This document shows, piece by piece, positions 17,243 to 23,633 of a stretch of 40,281 nt of DNA. The translations under genes and the position numbers were made by a program. The notes beneath the pieces were generated by a model. The model saw nothing but the letters and a program-made list of their open reading frames with translations, was not told where the DNA came from and did not search any database. The stretch is from positions 1 through 40,281 of IMG/VR virus record IMGVR_UViG_3300042888_001688; one strand, 5' to 3'. Each line of letters begins with the position of its first letter. Position 1 is the stretch's first letter. This DNA comes from a virus.

Positions 17243-17756
17243 CTTTGTAAAAGCAGAACGAGGTACAAATGAAATGATTGTAGCCACAAATCAGGCTATG
17301 GCAATTATAGATTTGTATCCAGAAATATTTCCACACTTATATAAGCAAGGTTATAAACTTGAAAAATATATTAAGAAAGGTAATATTATATTGCAAGATG
17401 GGGTTGTAATTACATTTAGTAAATACAAAGGACATGGTAAGATGAGTAGAAACGCAACCACTTATAAAAAAAGTGGTGATTTTATTTTACATCAAATTGC
17501 AAATATCGACCAACACAATGGAAATGCTAAAAAGATTTTATTTGAGTTTATAGAATATTGTAAATCACAATACGCAGAAAATTTATTTCTGACAGTTAGA
17601 AAATATAATGATAAAGCAGTTAACTTTTATTATAGAAATGGATTTGTAAAAGATTCAGATATAGTTTGGACAAGTAAAAAAGATGGTATCATCCCTGGAA
17701 TAGTTTTTAGATTAAGACTAGTTGCAGACAAAAACATAGAAACAATATGTATTTAG
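17229..17756 (+). CDS. GNAT family N-acetyltransferase
   Basis: 175 aa (ATG at 17229; 17235 also possible, both inside the end of the amidotransferase gene). The C-terminal part NLFLTVRKYNDKAVNFYYRN, followed by GF, matches the GNAT motif A/B region (N-x-x-A-x-x-F-Y-x-x-x-G-F). The acetyl-CoA 'Q/RxxGxG/A' loop would lie in IDQHNGNAKKILFEF (about 97-111). Target unknown. Neighbours suggest it acts in the same pathway as the amidotransferase and methyltransferase. It overlaps the next gene by 10 nt. Confidence 0.72.
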   Translation: MNMLNFVKAERGTNEMIVATNQAMAIIDLYPEIFPHLYKQGYKLEKYIKKGNIILQDGVVITFSKYKGHGKMSRNATTYKKSGDFILHQIANIDQHNGNAKKILFEFIEYCKSQYAENLFLTVRKYNDKAVNFYYRNGFVKDSDIVWTSKKDGIIPGIVFRLRLVADKNIETICI

Positions 17757-18979
17757 ATTATTTCGACCAGTTTAAAAATATGAAACCATATTTGCATATT
17801 AATGCAGAACAATGGAAACATATTCAAACCACATTTGAGAAAGCAGATGTGTGTGAATCCTTAGCAAAATTAGCTATGGAATATCCTCTACCTTATCAAG
17901 AAATTAGTGAAGATGATGCTCGTAAAGAATATTTAGCATTAAAGAAAACGAGATGGAACGAATTATTAAAAGATGATGAATGGTTTATTCGTAAAGCAGG
18001 TGATAGTAGATTTGGATTAGGTATAGAAGGTAAACAATTATATTTTAGACGAGTTAATACCGGAAACCAGGCATCAAACTATTTTCAACAAGCAAATAGA
18101 TGGGGTGTAGATGGGACGGTATCTCCTGGTCCAGATAGAACTTGGAGAACATATGAATTTATGGTTACACTAATGGGTGCAATGTATACTTTAAAGTTTG
18201 ATGAAATTAATAGAGGTAGTTTAAGAGTAGCATTATCATTAAGAAAATATATTTGTTCTCAGTTTAAACCAAATGTAGCAAAAGCTTTATATGATTACTT
18301 TAAAGCAGAAACTATTTTAGATTTTGCAGCAGGTTGGGGTGATAGAATGTGTGGGTTCTACGCAAGTGAAACTGGAAAGCATTATGTAGGTATTGACCCG
18401 CGTAAAGAAAACCATCCTATTTATAGACAACAAGCAGAATTCTATGAAAAGAACAATGGATTTTTTGAAGTGGAGAAGCGAGCTGATTTTGTCGAATCTC
18501 CTGCAGAGGATTTCGACTATGCTGGGTACGATAATTATTTTGATATTGCTTTTACCTCTCCTCCTTATTTTTCGGTTGAAAGGTATTCCTATGATGATAC
18601 ACAAAGTTGGGTTAGATATAAAACGATTGATGAATGGAATGAACAATTCTTACACAAAGCATTAGGAAAGATTTGGAAAACACTTAAAAAAGGTGGTGTT
18701 CTAATTGTAAACATTGCCGATGTATATGCTTCATCAAAAGGAACGGATAAAGGTTATAGAGCAATCACTACTCCTATGAACGAATACCTTGAGAAACAAG
18801 AGGGTGCAGAATACTTAGGCTGTATGGGTATGGAAATGGCAAAAAGACCTGGTAGTGCAGGTGCTGGGGCAATCATAGAGGGTGACGAGAGTAGATATAC
18901 AGATGAAGCATTAGCAAAAGCAGCAGAAGCGGGTGATAAAACTTTTTGTGAACCAATGTGGGTATGGAGAAAAAACTAA
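17747..18979 (+). CDS. SAM-dependent methyltransferase with TSPPYF motif
   Basis: 410 aa. The SAM-binding motif I variant is ILDFAAGWGDR (190-200), with IDPRKEN as the acidic loop. TSPPYF (270-275) is the catalytic motif IV of N4-cytosine/N6-adenine type DNA amino-methyltransferases; SPPY favours N4-cytosine. A large N-terminal domain (1-180) of unknown fold precedes the catalytic part. The same core (AGWGxR and TSPPYF-x-x-ERYS) recurs in the 521-aa protein at 31926. The target could be DNA, RNA or a small amine. Confidence 0.8.
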   Translation: MYLDYFDQFKNMKPYLHINAEQWKHIQTTFEKADVCESLAKLAMEYPLPYQEISEDDARKEYLALKKTRWNELLKDDEWFIRKAGDSRFGLGIEGKQLYFRRVNTGNQASNYFQQANRWGVDGTVSPGPDRTWRTYEFMVTLMGAMYTLKFDEINRGSLRVALSLRKYICSQFKPNVAKALYDYFKAETILDFAAGWGDRMCGFYASETGKHYVGIDPRKENHPIYRQQAEFYEKNNGFFEVEKRADFVESPAEDFDYAGYDNYFDIAFTSPPYFSVERYSYDDTQSWVRYKTIDEWNEQFLHKALGKIWKTLKKGGVLIVNIADVYASSKGTDKGYRAITTPMNEYLEKQEGAEYLGCMGMEMAKRPGSAGAGAIIEGDESRYTDEALAKAAEAGDKTFCEPMWVWRKN

Positions 18980-18985
18980 ATACAA

Positions 18986-19726
18986 ATGAAAGTATTATAT
19001 ACAAATGGGGATTCAGTTAGTTGGGGTTCAGAACTAAAAGATAGAACTAATCGTTTCTCTACATTGTTAGCCAAAGAAAAAGGATTGGTAGATTTTAATG
19101 TAGCAAGTAGTGGTATATCCAATGATAGAATTTATAGAAATACTTTACGAGATTTATGTAAGTTTGTTAATGGTGAGCCAATTTACAATGAAGAATTAGG
19201 ATATGTTAAAGTAGATGAGATGTTTGTATTGATTTCATTCACCGCACCTACTAGATTTGATTATTTTGATGGTGATGTGTTTATAAATGAAAGATTATGG
19301 ACACATAAAGATAAATGGGGCACAATTGATGAGACAAGATTAACAGATAGTAAGTATGTAATTCATCAAACACACTTAACTCCTTCATTACTAAGGGTAT
19401 TTCATCAGATAATTTCTCTTAAATCATTTTGTGAAGCAAATAAAATACCTTATCTTTATGTAAATGCATTCTTTGAGTATGATGGGGATGAAATTATGGT
19501 TCTAAATAAAGATATCAATACTGAAAAAGTAGCAAAACAATTTGATGATACGGATGATTACTTTGGGTTAGTAGATTTATGGAAACAAATTCCAAAAAGT
19601 TTTAAAGATATAAACCTAACAAAATATCTAAAAGGATTTAAGGATGATGGTATGTTTGAGGAAAGAGGACATCCATCACCAAAAGGACATAAAGAAATAG
19701 TAGAATTATTAAAAAATAAAATTTAA
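18986..19726 (+). CDS. SGNH/GDSL-type hydrolase
   Basis: 246 aa. Block I is NGDSVSWG with Ser10. Block II is NVASSGISNDRI (about residues 37-48). The C-terminal GHPSPKGH supplies the catalytic His (H229) in the usual 'DxxHPxxxGH' position. No signal peptide, so it acts inside the cell. SGNH enzymes remove acetyl or acyl groups. An acetyltransferase gene two genes upstream makes an acyl add/remove pair plausible. Confidence 0.78.
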   Translation: MKVLYTNGDSVSWGSELKDRTNRFSTLLAKEKGLVDFNVASSGISNDRIYRNTLRDLCKFVNGEPIYNEELGYVKVDEMFVLISFTAPTRFDYFDGDVFINERLWTHKDKWGTIDETRLTDSKYVIHQTHLTPSLLRVFHQIISLKSFCEANKIPYLYVNAFFEYDGDEIMVLNKDINTEKVAKQFDDTDDYFGLVDLWKQIPKSFKDINLTKYLKGFKDDGMFEERGHPSPKGHKEIVELLKNKI

Positions 19727-19730
19727 ATAA

Positions 19731-20855
19731 ATGTTACATAAAGAGCAATACAAATTATATTCACCGGCACATGGTAGTGAGTTTCCTTCGGAGAAATACA
19801 TTTCAGAAAAGACAGGTAAATCTATTAATGTAGCATACTTTTCAAACAATGTAATATTTGATGATAGCGTTATACCATATCTGAAAGAGAAAGGATTAAC
19901 GTGTATACATGAAAAAAGGACATACTATGAACCAACTGATTATAGTATTACTGCAGTATATGAATATGTGAATAATGATGATTTAATATTAATTGGATTT
20001 TCAAATAGGAACGATTCATATCCGGGTGACGAGGTAGATGATGATGAAGCGATTTTAAAAGCAAAACAAGCACCTTTGAAATTATGGATTCAATCAACTT
20101 GTGAATTAGCATTGGTGTTTGAAATATTTCCTGAATTGAACAATTTTGCTAAGAAGGATATGAAAGGTAAGATTCATTTATTGAAATCTACATCATACGG
20201 ATTTGAAACCGAAGCATTTGATTTGGGTAAACCTACAATTGATTTAGATTTGAATTATGGAACAGGTTTTAGTGATATGCATAATAATATTGTTGATACT
20301 ATACAAGGTAAGAATGATAATAATGCAAAGTTAGTTCTATTGCATGGACTAGCGGGGACAGGCAAAACAACTTATCTAAAATACTTAGCACATGAATTAG
20401 GTAAGAAGGTTTTATTTTTACCACCTGTTATGGCAGAAAGTATTGTAAACCCAGATTTTGTTCCTTTCTTAATGGAGAACAAAGATTGTGTTTTGATTAT
20501 TGAAGATGCTGAGAAAGTAATCGGTGATAGACAAAATAGTGGTAGTTCAGTTGGTGTATCTAATCTATTGAATTTAAGTGATGGTATATTAGGTGATATC
20601 CTAAATATCTATATAATAGCAACTTTCAATATGGATAAAGAAAAAATTGATAGTGCTTTATTAAGGAAAGGTAGATTGATTGCTGAACACAAATTTGGTA
20701 AGTTATCTTTTGAAGATACTAAAACTTTGTTAAAGAAGTTGAATAAACAAACCGAAGCTAAAGAAGGATTAACATTAGCGGAGATTTATAACATTGATAA
20801 TCAGCAAGATAAGACCAAAGATGAAAGGGTAACGATTGGTTTTACAAGATATTAA
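19731..20855 (+). CDS. AAA+ ATPase (BCS1/proteasomal-ATPase-like)
   Basis: 374 aa. The AAA module occupies the C-terminal half: Walker A GLAGTGKT (206-213), Walker B CVLIIEDAE (about 243-251), sensor 1 in IYIIATFN, and RKGRL as arginine-finger region. The N-terminal 170 residues contain no recognised domain and are likely a substrate-binding part. Such stand-alone AAA proteins are common in T4-like phages of unknown role. It is last in the 15.8-20.9 kb run. Confidence 0.82.
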   Translation: MLHKEQYKLYSPAHGSEFPSEKYISEKTGKSINVAYFSNNVIFDDSVIPYLKEKGLTCIHEKRTYYEPTDYSITAVYEYVNNDDLILIGFSNRNDSYPGDEVDDDEAILKAKQAPLKLWIQSTCELALVFEIFPELNNFAKKDMKGKIHLLKSTSYGFETEAFDLGKPTIDLDLNYGTGFSDMHNNIVDTIQGKNDNNAKLVLLHGLAGTGKTTYLKYLAHELGKKVLFLPPVMAESIVNPDFVPFLMENKDCVLIIEDAEKVIGDRQNSGSSVGVSNLLNLSDGILGDILNIYIIATFNMDKEKIDSALLRKGRLIAEHKFGKLSFEDTKTLLKKLNKQTEAKEGLTLAEIYNIDNQQDKTKDERVTIGFTRY

Positions 20856-20905
20856 TATATATAACTGATTGATTATCAGCAAGTTATAACAAACTTCCTA
20901 AAATA

Positions 20906-20937
20906 TTTGGTAGATTGAAATAATTGTTGTATCTTTA
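20906..20937 (+). promoter_or_regulatory. Promoter of the tmRNA/RNA locus
   Basis: TTTGG at 20906-20910 and TATCTTTA at 20930-20937, spacer 20 nt. It lies about 20 nt upstream of the predicted mature tmRNA 5' end. Confidence 0.75.
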
Positions 20938-20957
20938 ATTAAGTTCATTGAAATAAT

Positions 20958-21331
20958 GGGGATGCTTTGGAATTGATTGCAATGAGAATTGTAGTATCAC
21001 ACGTAGAGGTAAGTGCTAGAAACTCTTTAAAACTGCACAAAACAATAACTGACGAAATGTCAACTATGACCTTTGATTCCTTAATGGATTTCATCGGTGC
21101 CGATTACGCTGTAGCAGCATAATTACTCCCGTACACATCATGGGACAATTAAATAGAATGTGAAATCGTTTTCTTTGTTATTTCAAAACAAAGTGGTGGA
21201 CCGTTGTACTAACCATACAGCCTCAATTCTTTTGAAAAGTTAGTAAGATTAAAACTTTATTCTAAACGTGTGACATGCTGGTATTATGATTACTTTGTAA
21301 GACAAGGGTTCGACTCCCTTCATCTCCACCA
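20958..21331 (+). ncRNA. ssrA: tmRNA (transfer-messenger RNA)
   Basis: The 5' end GGGGATG (20958-20964) pairs with CATCTCC (21321-21327), and an encoded ACCA follows. The T-arm AAGGG-TTCGACT-CCCTT and the preceding GACATGCTGGTATTATG stretch resemble bacterial tmRNA 3' ends. The 5' segment GGAATTGATTGC mirrors the usual tRNA-like D region. The tag frame ends GCC GAT TAC GCT GTA GCA GCA TAA, giving ...ADYAVAA, very like the canonical ...NYALAA degradation tag. The stop is at 21120-21122. The frame is open further upstream (DEMSTMTFDS...), so the tag may be about 20 aa; I cannot fix the resume codon. tmRNA rescues stalled ribosomes with SmpB. Confidence 0.92.
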
Positions 21332-21335
21332 ATAT

Positions 21336-21408
21336 CGCGATGTAGTAGCAGAGGTAGCTCGCTAGGCTCATAACCTAGAGGTCGGAAGTTCGAATCTTCC
21401 CATCGCAA
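21336..21408 (+). tRNA. tRNA-Met (CAT), initiator type
   Basis: The acceptor CGCGATG/CATCGCA has a C1-A72 mismatch, the hallmark of bacterial initiator tRNA. The anticodon arm CTAGG-CTCATAA-CCTAG and the GGTAGCTCG D-region resemble E. coli fMet; only two G-C pairs abut the loop instead of three. The T-arm GGAAG-TTCGAAT-CTTCC is perfect. A second, elongator-like tRNA-Met lies at 24746. Confidence 0.85.
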
Positions 21409-21412
21409 CAAA

Positions 21413-21490
21413 TGTTAGGGTTGAAGCCATCAACTAATAAAACCGATTGAGTGAGGTGTTCGACACCGAAGAAAGCCGGATATCCTAACA
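21413..21490 (+). ncRNA. Unclassified structured RNA element A
   Basis: A 78-nt segment closed by TGTTAGG (21413-21419) and CCTAACA (21484-21490). Internal hairpins are GTTGA-AGCCA-TCAAC and GGTG-TTCGA-CACC. It resembles a tRNA in closing stem and a TTCGA loop, but has no anticodon arm, and 15 nt separate the TTCGA hairpin from the 3' strand. It follows the initiator tRNA by 4 nt and is likely co-transcribed. Confidence 0.5.
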
Positions 21491-21510
21491 AAATAAAAAA
21501 CCCAAAGAAA

Positions 21511-21542
21511 TTTGGTAGATTGAAAAACATATCGTATCTTTA
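21511..21542 (+). promoter_or_regulatory. Promoter before structured element B
   Basis: TTTGG at 21511-21515 and TATCTTTA at 21535-21542, 20-nt spacer. It is one of the closest matches to the window consensus. Transcription would start at about 21548, exactly where element B begins. Confidence 0.72.
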
Positions 21543-21547
21543 ATTTA

Positions 21548-21595
21548 TAAGATTGGAACTTATAGGTGATGAAAGATACTCGGTATTCAATCTTA
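21548..21595 (+). ncRNA. Unclassified short structured RNA element B
   Basis: TAAGATTG (21548-21555) pairs with CAATCTTA (21588-21595) over 8 bp. The 32-nt interior contains a small ATAC/GTAT hairpin. It sits directly at the predicted transcription start of the promoter at 21511. It could be a leader structure or a stand-alone small RNA. Confidence 0.35.
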
Positions 21596-21615
21596 GGAAA
21601 AAAAGTTTACAAATA

Positions 21616-21647
21616 TTTGGTACTTTGAAAAAATTATCGTATATTTA
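21616..21647 (+). promoter_or_regulatory. Promoter of the long non-coding RNA
   Basis: TTTGG at 21616-21620 and TATATTTA at 21640-21647, 20-nt spacer. A start near 21653 would give a transcript of about 1.2 kb ending at the terminator at 22816-22853. Confidence 0.72.
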
Positions 21648-22576
21648 TAAAACAATAGGGTAACACCTAAAAAGTTCTTTACATTATTGAAAATATTTCA
21701 CATAGTAAGTTTATCTTACATAGTGAATAACGGCCGCATATGGTCGGTAAATAAACTTGGAAACAAGGATAAAGTGGGTGTATTAAGTGATACATCTGCG
21801 GTTACTTTCCCCGTAAGGAGAGACTAACTCAAGTATGCAAGTGGGATATTATTTAGGCTTTGTACGAAAGGGTAACACTATATCGGAACAGTCAGAATAA
21901 TTGGGGTATTATAGATACTCTAATTGAGGTGGGAACACCAATAAGAATAACCCATAGAATATCAGTAAGAAATGTAGACTTAATCCCTCTACATCATTGC
22001 GGTATTCATTATCAGAGTGGTCTTAACATCAAACCATCCGAAAGGACGTAAGATAAGACTGTGTACAGGTGGTGCTGTTACTATCCTTTGAACTAGTTTA
22101 CCAAAACTACTCAATGAAGATGACTCAAAATAACGCAGTAGGGATATTGCATCGGGTAGTTTAGTATTCTCTCGACCAAAAGTTGGGGGAGCTAGTGGTA
22201 AACCACTACCTGAATAATTCTATAAACTAAAACTCAATTTTTACTTCGGTGTAAAAACTACAATTTAAAAATTAAGCTTAAGTGTTTACCAGTTGCAGGT
22301 GAAAGGTGTGTACATAGTTAAGAGCTGTTCTTAGCCACGATACTTCCGCAAGAAGTCTGTGATTCTATCGAAAGGTTTCTAATTCCGCAAGAATTAATTA
22401 GGCTGCGAGGCTTGAAGAAAATGATTAAGTAGAGAGTAATCGGCAACTTAAAGACTGATAGTCTTAAATCATCCACATTGAATTGGTACTACTCAAAAGG
22501 TAGTGGAAACGGAAGGAACTAATAATCTTTCTAAAGCTGGTTCACAATATGGAGTATTCTCATCCCTATTTTATTT

Positions 22577-22616
22577 TATCATAATGGTTAATGTTGGTTC
22601 GATTCCAATAATGATA
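22577..22616 (+). other. Acceptor/T-arm-like minihelix within the long RNA
   Basis: TATCAT (22577-22582) pairs with ATGATA (22611-22616). Just inside is a perfect tRNA T-arm: GTTGG-TTCGATT-CCAAT (22593-22609). The D and anticodon arms are replaced by about ten nucleotides. It looks like a tRNA top-half mimic embedded in the transcript, or the 3' remnant of a tRNA. Confidence 0.45.
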
Positions 22617-22679
22617 GCAGAGTAATTCATCGAGGCTAGTATTAACCGGAGCATGACTTGACGTGGCGTATTTTGAAGA

Positions 22680-22709
22680 TTGATTACTTTTTTAATTCGA
22701 TTATATTTA
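22680..22709 (+). promoter_or_regulatory. Possible internal promoter near the 3' end of the long RNA
   Basis: TTG at 22680-22682, 19 nt, TATATTTA at 22702-22709. An ATG follows after 6 nt (22716), the same spacing as the predicted leaderless genes. The -33 part is minimal. Confidence 0.35.
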
Positions 22710-22715
22710 TAACAA

Positions 22716-22784
22716 ATGAAAGCATTGACATTACATACACTTTGTAGCACACCGAATCAGATTTGGGGTAGCAGAGATATGTAA
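22716..22784 (+). CDS. Possible leaderless 22-aa microprotein
   Basis: An ATG lies 6 nt after a TATATTTA element. The frame runs 22 codons (starts MKALTLHTLC, ends IWGSRDM) to TAA. It lies between the long RNA's core and its terminator. No homology recognised; it may be chance. Confidence 0.25.
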   Translation: MKALTLHTLCSTPNQIWGSRDM

Positions 22785-22815
22785 AGTTAGGCTAGATTTA
22801 TATTAAGAATTTTAG

Positions 22816-22853
22816 AAAACCCTGACTTTAATTAGTTGGGGTTTTTTGTTTTT
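22816..22853 (+). terminator. Intrinsic terminator of the long RNA
   Basis: A 12-bp stem (22816-22827 with 22834-22845, core AAAACCC/GGGTTTT with two G-U pairs) caps the loop TTAATT and runs into TTTTTTGTTTTT. The 6-nt TTAATT loop is identical to that of the terminator at 457. Confidence 0.85.
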
Positions 22854-22925
22854 GGGATGGTAGCTCAGCGGCAGAGCAGATGACTGTTAATCATCAGGTC
22901 GAGATATCGTAATTCTCCCTTCCCT
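22854..22925 (+). tRNA. tRNA-Asn (GTT), slightly degenerate
   Basis: Anticodon arm GATGA-CTGTTAA-TCATC. D-stem GCTC/GAGC. The acceptor GGGATGG/CCTTCCC has a T-T mismatch at pair 5. The T-loop is ATCGTAA instead of TTCGAAT, so function may be reduced. It begins at the U-tract of the preceding terminator. Confidence 0.8.
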
Positions 22926-22943
22926 CAATTGTTTATTTGATAT

Positions 22944-23016
22944 GCAGATGTCGTATAATGGTTCATTACTCCTTCCTTCCAAGTAGGAGACGGAGGTTCG
23001 ATTCCTCTCATCTGCT
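22944..23016 (+). tRNA. tRNA-Gly (TCC)
   Basis: Acceptor GCAGATG/CATCTGC is perfect. The T-arm has GAGG-TTCGATT-CCTC. The anticodon loop CTTCCAA gives TCC, with one mismatch in the anticodon stem. Confidence 0.85.
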
Positions 23017-23096
23017 CAAACGGTTACCAATCCGGAACACGCCTGGAAGTTTAGTGTATTAGCACACCAGGAAATGGTGATAACAAAATTGGAAAT
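23017..23096 (+). other. Inter-tRNA segment with tRNA-remnant-like folding
   Basis: The 80-nt gap can form CCTG..GTGT-ATTAGC-ACAC-CAGG and CACC-AGGAAAT-GGTG. The first resembles a D-arm region (TTAGTGTATTAGCAC) and the second an anticodon arm with GAA. There is no T-arm or 3' acceptor. It may be a decayed tRNA (possibly Phe). Confidence 0.3.
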
Positions 23097-23168
23097 TGTC
23101 GGATGGTGTAATTGGCAGCACAATAGATTTTGATTCTATTAGTTTTGGTTCAAGTCCAGGTCCGATAA
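23097..23168 (+). tRNA. tRNA-Gln (TTG)
   Basis: Acceptor TGTCGGA/TCCGATA with T1 as usual for Gln. Anticodon arm AATAGA-TTTTGAT-TCTATT. T-loop TTCAAGT. Confidence 0.88.
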
Positions 23169-23173
23169 CAAAA

Positions 23174-23247
23174 TGGGAATTAGCGTAGTCCGGTATCGCG
23201 CTAGCTTTGGGAGCTAGAGGCCGTAGGTTCGAATCCTGCATTCCCAA
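23174..23247 (+). tRNA. tRNA-Pro (TGG)
   Basis: Acceptor TGGGAAT/ATTCCCA, anticodon arm CTAGC-TTTGGGA-GCTAG, T-arm GTAGG-TTCGAAT-CCTGC. All stems are well formed. Confidence 0.92.
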
Positions 23248-23252
23248 CATAT

Positions 23253-23325
23253 AGGAATATAACTCAGCTGGTAGAGTGCTAATCTGATACGTTAGATGTC
23301 ACAAGTTCGAATCTTGTTATTCCTA
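23253..23325 (+). tRNA. tRNA-Ile (GAT)
   Basis: Acceptor AGGAATA/TATTCCT. Anticodon arm CTAAT-CTGATAC-GTTAG gives GAT. T-arm ACAAG-TTCGAAT-CTTGT. Confidence 0.9.
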
Positions 23326-23329
23326 CAAA

Positions 23330-23399
23330 CGCGTGGTAGGCTATGGCAGCCAATTGGTCTCCAAAACCAAAGGAGAGGGTTCAATTCCTTCACTGCGTG
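23330..23399 (+). tRNA. tRNA-Trp (CCA)
   Basis: Anticodon arm TTGGT-CTCCAAA-ACCAA is clear. T-arm GAGGG-TTCAATT-CCTTC. The acceptor is best drawn GCGTGGT/ACTGCGT with three G-U pairs, so ends are uncertain by one or two bases. Confidence 0.82.
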
Positions 23400-23404
23400 C
23401 AAAT

Positions 23405-23477
23405 AGTTTCATAGTGAAATGGATTATCACATAACACTACGGATGTTAGAGTGTAGGTTCGAATCCTACTGAAACTA
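23405..23477 (+). tRNA. tRNA-Arg (ACG)
   Basis: Acceptor AGTTTCA/TGAAACT, anticodon arm TAACA-CTACGGA-TGTTA. A34 would need host TadA editing to inosine to read CGN codons. Confidence 0.9.
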
Positions 23478-23482
23478 CAAAT

Positions 23483-23552
23483 GGTTAGTTAGGTCGTGGA
23501 GGCCGGTGGGACTGCAAATCTTACGGAGTTAGTTCGATTCTAACACTAACCT
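23483..23552 (+). tRNA. tRNA-Cys (GCA)
   Basis: Acceptor GGTTAGT/ACTAACC, anticodon loop CTGCAAA, T-arm GTTAG-TTCGATT-CTAAC. The anticodon stem contains two G-U pairs. Confidence 0.9.
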
Positions 23553-23557
23553 CAAAT

Positions 23558-23629
23558 GGTGTTTGAAGCTTTAAGGTGAAGCGCTAGTTTGTGGAGCTAG
23601 ATAAGACGGTTCGATACCGTCCTTACACC
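23558..23629 (+). tRNA. tRNA-His (GTG)
   Basis: Anticodon arm CTAGT-TTGTGGA-GCTAG. An extra G at -1 opposite C73 fits His identity. T-arm GACGG-TTCGATA-CCGTC. The acceptor GTGTTTG/CTTACAC has two adjacent U-U mismatches. Confidence 0.88.
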
Positions 23630-23633
23630 CAAA

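Larger units (their letters stand above)
21653..22853 (+). ncRNA. Long structured non-coding RNA candidate (giant ornate RNA type)
   Basis: A 1.2 kb stretch without a credible gene, bounded by its own promoter and a strong intrinsic terminator, inside a phage tRNA cluster. It has many stable hairpins with tetraloop-like caps: TCC-GAAA-GGA (22037-22046), CC-GTAA-GG (21811-21818), TTTTTAC/GTAAAAA with a TTCGGT loop (22238-22257), and two hairpins sharing TTCCGCAAGAA (22342-22356 and 22381-22395). Stop codons occur in all frames, and the one 63-codon frame (21860) starts with TTG. Size and context resemble the GOLLD and ROOL giant RNAs, which are known from phages and often sit beside tRNAs. I could not match their consensus by eye. 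A group I or II intron is an alternative, but no split gene flanks it. Confidence 0.65.

Noticed and set aside
20863-20905. Terminator after the AAA+ ATPase gene
   Set aside because: CTGAT/ATCAG and TATAA/TTATA can pair, but there is a bulge and no U-tract.
21413-21490. Hammerhead ribozyme
   Set aside because: GAGTGAG and CGAAGAAA resemble but do not match CTGATGA and GAAAC cores, and no cleavage-site triplet is placed correctly.
21860-22051. 63-codon frame inside the long RNA
   Set aside because: It begins with TTG, has no promoter at the leaderless spacing, an unconvincing composition and lies among strong hairpins. Likely a chance frame.
21653-22853. Group I or group II intron
   Set aside because: AGACTGATAGTCT faintly recalls a P7 strand, but no split exon, domain V or endonuclease gene was found. 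Kept only as an alternative.
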